Source: Phoenix dactylifera
Lineage: Eukaryota; Streptophyta; Magnoliopsida; Arecales; Arecaceae
DNA length: 64,000 nucleotides
Direction of reading: 5' to 3'
Assembly (NCBI RefSeq): GCF_009389715.1
Contig: NC_052400.1
Coordinates: 21,917,674 to 21,981,673 of the forward strand
A program made the translations under genes and the position numbers. Of the stretch, positions 56,825 to 64,000 are shown in pieces. The notes under the pieces are model-generated. The model ran no database searches. It was given only the letters and a program-made list of their open reading frames with translations, and was not told the origin of the DNA. Numbering within the stretch: position 1 is the first letter of the stretch; each line of letters opens with the position of its first letter.

Positions 56825-59800
56825 AATAGGGGGGAATCAAATTGCAGAAAGGCAGCCATAGGTATGAAATAATCCCTGGCGAAAAATTCTGTTTACTTGT
56901 TCTTTGATACTTGTGCAATGAAGCATGTTCTTTGATAGAAAATGTTAAAAGGACTATGGTGTGATGTAACATTGATTGCTTACGAAATGAAATGGTTGCA
57001 AACATGCATTGATTGTTTTAACATTAGGACTAGTGTTGTCCCTTTCAGGCAACTACATTATTTTCCCATCATCTGCAGATCTCAATAGGTTTAGCATTGT
57101 TCTCAGCAGGTTTTTGAACGGCATTGTTCTGTCTACTCCATGACTTTCTGGATAATGTAGTCTGCATCTCAGAAGAGATATTCATGCATTGGGATGGTTT
57201 TGCAAATGAAACAAAAACATTTACAGGTCTGTAACTTTGTATCAGTATGCAGCCACACTTTGGAACTAATTTTATGTATGTCATTTTTGATTGAGATTGC
57301 TAGGTGATGCCATTGGCACAGGCCCTCCAACTTTGCCCATGCTCCTAGCCAATATCACACTATGAGGGGTTCTTTTTCTTTGATAACTCCATTCCTACAA
57401 CTGGTCGATCAAGTACACAAGTTTATCAATTATTTAAAATTATAAAAATATTAATACGAAGACAATAAAAAAAAAATTCAAGCCTCTTTTGGCATGATCT
57501 TCTCTTATTTTGCAATTTTTGAGTTATTTTTTTAAAGCCCCTCAAAAAAAGAAGGAAGAAGATAGGGAAAAGAAAGCACACCTTAATTAGCCTTGGTTCT
57601 TCCTTCTTATAACCTAAATTAATATTATTTGTGAATTTTTTTGGAAAGAAAATAACACTCTCTTCGGCCTGAATCAATTTTTTGGATGGCCTGAATGACT
57701 GAATCAATTTTGGGCAGGATTTAGCTAGAAATACGGGGCCGGAACCGTTTTATATGCCCGAACCGGGCGGTACGACCCGGTTCGGCATTTCTTGAATGGT
57801 AGTAATAGCTCTATTGCAACTAAAGCTGTATAGATGGCACTTGTAGGATGTAGGTGGAGCATTACTGTCTAGCATAAATTTACAAACTCTCTTTTTTTTT
57901 TTAAAATGGTGAATAGTATGTCCAAATAGTGAATGATTATAATGACTAGGAGGTGTATTGAAGGGGATCCCCATGTGGGAAAATCGTAGTAGAGAGTGTT
58001 GTAATTTGGTCAGCTAAGTTCTGGAGGTTCTAACTAGTAAGATAAGAGTTTTGGCTCAAGAACCAAATGGAATACCAAGTTCAAGTGGGTTAAACTAGGA
58101 TAAGATGAGGCCCAAACTGGATATTTACTAAAATATGAATTTGTTTTTTTTTTTTAAGGTGTTGGCTTCTTACCCTATCTGCTAATGAAAGAACAAAGAT
58201 TGCAAATGAATAGAAGAAAACATAATACTGCCAATCAGCGATAACTAGAGAACAAAGACTGCATAATGAGTTTAGGGACAAAATTGTTTTCATGGCAAGG
58301 ACATACTCTGTTAAAGAAATTTTTTTATATAAGCAATTTAATGACAATTTAGAGTTAGGAAGATTTTGCAAATCGTTTCTTAATTTCAGAAGAAGCTTGT
58401 GACAGTGTTTGGAGTGCTTCATGGGTGGTGAGAAGAAAAGGCATGTTGAATGGGTGATGTGAGGTGCCAAAGACAACAGCAACAACATAAGGGCATTTAC
58501 CAGGCATAGCGAATACTAGTGCAAAAATCAACATTATGTAGCCAAGTATTTTGTCATTATTTTGCAGAAGTTGTTTGGATGTGTTTTATCTTAAATATGA
58601 TAGACTGTTGATTCATGAGACAGGGAAATATGGTCGAGATTGGACAATAATTATGACAGGAATTTCCGCACGTAAGACATTAATGAAAGGGAAAGGCATG
58701 TTGAATGGGTTATTTTATCAAGTGTAAGGAGTACTTGGGCAAATATAACCAATTATTTTGCTATTATAAATATAGAAGTCATTTTGGTGCGTTTTAGTTT
58801 AAATATGATAAGGTGTTAGTCAATGAGACCAGGGAAAGGGTGAATAACTAAAGTTAATGTGCGGATTTCCAAGTATAAGACATTAAACTAGAATTATGTA
58901 GGAACTTATTATACTCCATTTTCATCCTGACTTATTTATAGAAACCCTTTTAGTTTTTTGCTATTGCATAAGATTAAATTTAGGGGTGTGAGGACAAGTT
59001 ATCCCATGATTTTGTTATTCATAAAAAAGGCTTTTGGGAGCTTATTTGAAGAGCTTATCTGGTTGGTTATGAGAAGGCATATCAAATCTATAGATGCTGC
59101 AGTAGTAAAGACACCTTTATAAGAGCAATAGCTGGAGTGCAAGTAATATACAGGCATAGCTTCTATAGGCAGTATGCCTTAAACAATGGCAAGTATTTTT
59201 CCCTCACCTTTTTGCAGTTCACATTTGTATGTGCCTAAAGTTCTTTTCTACTGAGTTATTTTGAAGATAGAATTCCAGTTAGACTGGGGATGGTAAATGT
59301 CAACTAGAAAAAGATAAAACAATAAACAGGGATTACAATATCTACTTGCATTTGTTTTTCTTCGTCAAACCTAGCTGAACCTTGTACAGTTGCTAATTGG
59401 TTGCATGAGCTTAAATCTAGGTGTGTAAATTAGTTGAGCTGTCCTGTTGATGCTAAGGGCTGCTTTAGTCTTGGGTGTAAAAATTGGCTTATGGGCCAGC
59501 ATACTTAAATAGTTGTAGTCCAATATAATCGGAGCTAGATTCAGGTTTAGGCTTTAAAATTTTGATTTAAGGCAAATCACAAGACAGATTTCGGACAAGG
59601 CACCTAATCCTGGGCTAGACTCAAGCATAACATGTTTGTGCATATTCTAGGCTACCCACAAGCCTGAGCAATCATTCTAGTTTCACGGCATGCACGAGTA
59701 GAACGAATAGGTAGGCCTGATTTTCCTCCAACTTGCTGAAGGTCTAGCATTAATTTAGAGGGTTGTATGTGCATGCTTGTGAGCTAGCCCTAAAGATGTT

Positions 59801-61100
59801 TTCAAATTCTGTTGGATTATAACTTCATCCATGAATCCAGACCCTTATGGAAGGTATAGAATATCTTGTCTTAAAGTTGGGAATTTTAGACTAGAGTACA
59901 TGTAAGTGCAAGTTTAGTGGAAGTATAGGTGGGGAATCAACGATGCTACTAGGCTTATAGGAAGATCACCAAAGCAAATATTTCCTCCGTAGCTATCATA
60001 TAATATGATGAACAAGGAGATAGAATAAAAATATCTCAAGCATGAATTAAGCTGTTTGATTGAGTGGTACTGTGTGTACAAAATGTCATGCCCTAGTTGA
60101 ATGTCCTTGATGTTGAATCTTAAAAAAAAAAAAAAATCCAACATATCATATAGATTGGAATGTTGGGCAATAAGGAGGGCTCATGAGCTTATGATGAGCG
60201 TAACAGATGATGGATGACAGCAAGCCTTCTCACTTGTATTTTGGGGAATGCTTCTTTGTTTTGACACTGTTATCTTAATTTCTCTTTTTAATTCCATAGT
60301 GTTGGTTCTTTCCTGTTGTTGCACCATTGCAATCTCCTACTTGTGATTCATGTTACAATTTCGTAGGTTTCGTATTCCTGCGACCTATTTTCCTTGTAGC
60401 TGACTAACTTCATCTCTCCAATTTCAAGGGATCGAAGAGCCTTGAGTTTATTGAAATGTGTGCTTCCTTTATCTCACATGTTATTGATTTCTTTTGTTGT
60501 ACCTTTTCTTTTGCAAGGCTTCTGTTCTATCACTGCATTCCATCTTAATTTGTATTGTCTTTCAATCCAGAGTGCAAGGATTCTTGTGTATTGAATCAAG
60601 GGGGTGGTGCGTATCCATATTGGAGCCCTGTGACAAGGCAAGAAATTGCCCCGGAGGGTGGCTAAGGTGTGAGCTTGTGCTGCTAGGAAAAGCGAATGCA
60701 TAGTTTTGTATAGATGACGACTCCTTTTATGACATTTTTTTTCTTTTTGAACGGCCTAGTCATGTTGGGTTCACGACTGAAATTGTCCAATCTACGGATA
60801 TGCTTGTGTTGCTTCTTCTTGATGTCAGAGACCATCACTAATGCATGCTCAAATCGAAGATCTCACAAATTGAGAGTTTCAACTGATTGAGATTAGACTG
60901 GTTGGCCGATGCTTGTGCTGAATTTTTTTTTAAAAAAAAAGAAGAGCTGATACCATATGCGTTTGGTCGTGGTTATATTGGGCTGGTGTCGATTGGCTTT
61001 TGCATTGTGAGCCTAAACTTGGTATTGCATTTCAACATTCAGGGCTACCCAAAAGATTTTAGCAGGTAAAGATAACGAGCTTGGTGAAAGCGAGTAGCAT
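56825..61100. other. Intergenic spacer
   Basis: The FRS 3' UTR lies just after 56824. The rest is AT-rich, with a short GGTACGACCCGGTTCGGC-type GC block at 57735-57790, a duplicated block at 58439-58890 and a decayed element-like stretch near 59405-59640. I support no gene here. Confidence 0.45.
58439..58890. repeat. Diverged tandem duplication (~255 bp)
   Basis: AGGCATGTTGAATGGGT occurs at 58439 and 58694. In both copies it is followed in order by GCCAAGTATTTTG/ATAACCAATTATTTTG-, TTTAGTTTAAATATGATA/ATCTTAAATATGATA-, ATGAGAC(C)AGGGAAA- and AAGTATAAGACATTAA/ACGTAAGACATTAA-like words. Copy 2 is about 60 bp shorter. Confidence 0.75.
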
Positions 61101-61135
61101 CTTCTTCTTCTTCTTCTTCTTCTTCTTCTTCTTCT

Positions 61136-61197
<62 letters not shown>

Positions 61198-61775
61198 GTA
61201 AATCGGCCGCTCACACATGACGGGCGTGAAGCTGGCCTACAAAATCAGAAAACAAAATGCTACGCAAGGACGCAGGCACAACATCGTGGCCCGTCCAAAG
61301 AAAATCTCCCGAATGATGAGCCGCGAAAGAAGCAACCCAGTCAGCCGCACCGTTTGCCTCCCGATATACGTGCGAGGCTTGGTAGGAGACAGTCTCCCCC
61401 AGCGCTCTACGGATATCATGAAGCAGTGGCCGGTCCTCGACTGAGTACCCCCCTTTCCGGATCCACCCAACCACCGTGGTCGAGTCTCCCTCGAGAAGGA
61501 AGTGATCCTCACCAAGTACCCGCCTCGCATAGGAGACACCCTCCCAGGCCGCCTGAAGCTCTGCGGTCGCCACTGATGAGTCAAAAATCCTGCGTCCACC
61601 TGCCGCCACAAGTCTGGCATCATGATCCCTAATGATAAATCCCACACCTCCGCAGCTCCCATCCGCTGATACACTGCCATCGAAGTTCACCTTGAAAAAG
61701 CCAGGGGGTGGGGGCACCCAGGATACAAGGATCGTTCCACTCCATCTGAATGACGTATGTTGATGCCCCCCCAAA
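61101..61775 (-). mobile_element. LINE 3' end with intact RNase H domain and poly(A) tail
   Basis: On the minus strand an open frame from about 61774 to 61211 encodes a full RNase H domain. The four catalytic acids are Asp32 (NFDGS), Glu72 (ATAELQAAWEG), Asp97 (LEGDSTTVV) and Asp145 (REANGAADWVA). It ends in HARHV and a stop, like the CIHSRQV end of the 50.6-kb copy, so it belongs to the same LINE family. The tail follows directly: 59 A (complement of 61138-61196), then about twelve GAA units (complement of 61101-61137). The frame has no ATG at its 5' edge, where the element is truncated next to a C8A10 run. The whole 187-codon frame is open, so the insertion is young compared with the other two. 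Confidence 0.85.
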
Positions 61776-63047
61776 AAAAAAAGTGTGGGGTGCCTTTGAT
61801 GTGTCCAATAATCCTTATGGCTGCTCCTGTAAGGCTGACAGGATTAGCTTTCGGTTTGCACGACGGCCATTGCAGGTTTTATACGATAGATTCATTTTAG
61901 AGCTGCTTCTTGAGCGTACCTCTTCTCTTCCACTCCAAAGGGCCTCCCAGCTCCGGCCGCTGTCGTTACTCCATTGAGCAAGTGGAGCCTCTGATGATCA
62001 CCGCACCGCTGCCTGCCTGCCCGCTCCGCTCGCCACGGACGCCGCCAAGACCCGGTGAGGGTTTGGTCCCTTCGGAACCAAGTGAAACCCCGTTAAAGTC
62101 TTCATCATTCACAAAGTGAGCAGTGCTTCGATATACAAGAAGGCCTGCTCCAGAGGCCCTTGTATGTGATCTATCGTGGAAGCCTAACCATGTTGTTCGA
62201 GACGGGGGTGACCATTTTCTTGGCGGTATATTTGGCAATTGGTGTCATCAGCTTGTTCTTCAACAGCATTCCCTTGTCTCTGCTGGTATCACGGGCTTTT
62301 ATCGTTTTTTCTTTGGCTGCCACCGAGTTATGCTCTGGAAACTGATCTCGAAGAACCTTGAGAACATTAAAAGGGATTCGGACAAACCTTCCTAGTTCCA
62401 AACTTGTGCTTTTACGCTACTGAAAGACGCGGCCGACTTCTATACATCTGGATTGTTTCAATTTGGTCACTGCAACCAGACAAAAGAATCCTAGGAATGG
62501 TTGCAGCACATCCCTGAAGCTTGAATCATGAATTTAAGAAAATAGCTTTTGAAACAGCTCTAGCACAGATTTATATGAAAGTCGCAAGTACCTGACTACA
62601 ACAGTAATCGTTATGATGGCTGTAGTTTGACATGCCAACATTTTAAGAACTTAATATTAGGTTGTATATTCATATATATTTAACATTAGATATCAATCAT
62701 ACCATTTGGATTTAAGCAATTTCATGCAGTCTGAGACTGATTATATAGCTCCATTATTGTGCTCCAGATGTTAATTCAGCCAAACAACGCTTCATTGTAA
62801 CCTTAATATTGACCCGCGCCCGTGGGCCGTGGCAGTTCAATGCCGCACTCGTTATATAGCCATATCCGCAGTCTGGGTAGCGGGTACCTCCTACTTCCAG
62901 ATTCAAATGCCCTTTGGGTCTTGAAATCCTTAAACACCCTGCCAAGCGGACAGCATGACTCGAGGTGATCTACAAATGGAGCAACAAGCGAACTTTAATT
63001 TAACAAAAAAAAAAAAAAAAAGGCTGCAACACTAGACTTGTTGTGTC
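61776..63047. other. Spacer with GC-rich leader-like segment
   Basis: 61890-62110 looks like a gene leader: GC-rich, with ATGATCACCGCACCG at 61993 and a possible donor CCCG|GTGAGG near 62055. I could not join it to a convincing downstream exon. 62750-62950 has a moderate-GC block with no intact frame. Confidence 0.35.
62190..62345 (+). CDS. Possible 51-residue membrane peptide, unrecognised
   Basis: The ATG frame starts MLFETGVTIF and ends TELCSGN, with two hydrophobic segments (about 6-23 and 28-45). I do not recognise a family. It could be the last exon of a small gene whose first exon is the GC-rich segment at 61990-62055, or a chance frame. Only clean codon use and the strong two-helix pattern support it. 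Confidence 0.25.
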   Translation: MLFETGVTIFLAVYLAIGVISLFFNSIPLSLLVSRAFIVFSLAATELCSGN

Positions 63048-63050
63048 TTA

Positions 63051-64000
63051 GGCCCTGTTTGGGAAAGCTTTTGGAGGGCCAAAAAGCACTTTCTGGCCCT
63101 CCAAAAGTACTTTTAAACAAAAAAAGATGTTTGGTAAAATTTCGGAAAAGCTGTTTCAGCTTTTGCGGGAAGCTGAAAACAGCTTTTGGGGGGAAGCTCT
63201 AATTTGTAGCTTCCTCCCAAAAGCTGTTTTCAGCTTTGTCGGAAAGATGTTATTTTACCAAAAGTACCCCCATTTAAAAATCTTTTTTTCTTCCCAAAGT
63301 GGCCCATCACCCTCCTCTTCCTCTTCCTCTTCCGCCCATCCCCCTCCTCTCCATCTCCCCCGCCGCCGCCCATGACGCCCTCCCCCTCTTCTCCCTCCCT
63401 CGCCGCCGTTCCGTCTCCCTCGCCGCCGCCCTCGACGCCCTCCACCTTTTCTCCCTCCTCCTCTGTCGTTCCCTCTCCCCTACTGCTGTCGCCAACGCCC
63501 TCCTCCTCTGCCGCTGTCTCTCCCCCGCCGCCGCCTCCGACATCGTCTTCCTCTTCTCCATCCTCCTCTGCTGCTCCCTCTCCCCCGTCGCCGCCCCTGA
63601 CTCCCTCCGCCTCTTCTCCCTCGCCCAACCACCTCTCCCTCACCGCTCTCCCTCTTCCTCAAAGCTTCTCTCTTCGGCTTCGTCGCCCATCCTCCCGTCA
63701 TCGCGCCGCCGGGAGCTTGATCGCCCCTTCCATGACCATGCGGGAGAAGTGAGGCAAGGGAGGAAGAAGGGAGGGGAGAAGCTTCGGGAAGGAGAAAAAA
63801 GAAAGAAGAGAAGGAAAAGAAAAGAAAAGAAAAAGAAGAAAAGAAAAATAAAAGAAAAGAAAAAAAAAGAAGAAAAGGAAATGAAAAAATAGAGAAAATA
63901 AATAAATAAATAAATAAATAAATAAAAATATTAGTAATTGTTTAACCAATTTTATCATCTAGCAAGAAAATTTGTTAGGGAGATAAATGGTCATCAGAAG
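63051..64000. mobile_element. Second large Tourist/PIF-type element, cut by the window end
   Basis: It begins GGCCCTGTTTGGGAAAGCTT directly after TTA (63048-63050). It then follows the same order as the 15980-17687 element: AGGGCCAAAAAGCACTTTCT, AGCTGTTTCAGCTTTTGCG palindromes, a CT-rich minisatellite (63295-63680), a purine tract (63740-63890) and AATAAATAAATA repeats (63895-63925). The right end lies beyond the window. Confidence 0.9.

Noticed and set aside
61081-61632. Plus-strand frame beginning with a poly-Phe run
   Set aside because: It is the reverse strand of the LINE poly(A)/(GAA)n tail and RNase H domain.
63230-63892. Ser/Pro-rich and Gly/Glu-rich frames on both strands
   Set aside because: Same compositional artefact as at 16042-16820, in the second copy of the element.
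1-64000. tRNA, rRNA, CRISPR array or prokaryotic operon
   Set aside because: I scanned for them and saw none. The window is plant nuclear DNA with spliced genes.

Overview
This window is plant nuclear DNA, most likely from a palm (Arecaceae). The genes have introns with GT..AG borders, long AT-rich spacers, LINE relics and many short DNA transposons. The acyl-ACP thioesterase at 3.2-8.0 kb closely resembles the FatB proteins of coconut and oil palm as I remember them. The family assignment rests on that recall, not on a search.

Layout. 0.2-1.7 kb: a degenerate AT-rich element split by a solo LTR that carries a 40-bp tandem array. 2.25-8.0 kb (+): a six-exon FatB gene with a TATA box and a probable intron in its 5' leader. 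9.6-9.9 kb (-): a small secreted Cys-rich protein. 11.1-13.6 kb (-): a wrecked subtilisin-like protease gene. 15.1-17.7 kb: two Tourist/PIF-type elements with TTA or TAA target duplications. 20.9-24.7 kb (+): a complete five-exon Aux/IAA repressor gene with a cluster of auxin-response elements upstream. 26.1-27.1 kb: two copies of a short element in opposite orientation. 28.7-37.6 kb (+): a PP2A B' (B56) regulatory subunit gene with a 7.3-kb intron that holds two MITE-like elements. 41.0-42.6 kb (+): a two-exon CYSTM microprotein gene. 43.6-47.3 kb (-): a five-exon DUF92/TMEM19 (PGR-type) membrane protein gene. 47.8-52.2 kb: two decayed LINE fragments. 54.1-56.8 kb (+): a FAR1-related (FRS) gene. 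61.1-61.8 kb (-): a young-looking LINE 3' end with an intact RNase H domain. 63.05 kb to the window end: a second copy of the large Tourist-type element.

The genes look like unrelated housekeeping and regulatory neighbours (plastid fatty-acid export, auxin signalling, phosphatase targeting, light or phytochrome-type transcription), as expected in a eukaryotic genome. I see no operon-like system and no clear sign of a new biological system. The most informative points are a Trp-to-Gly change next to the FatB catalytic loop, an ARF-site/G-box cluster at the Aux/IAA gene, an in-frame 72-bp duplication across the PP2A B' stop codon, and several nested or inverted transposon structures with readable target duplications. 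Multi-exon genes are given as one span with the exon coordinates in the evidence field.
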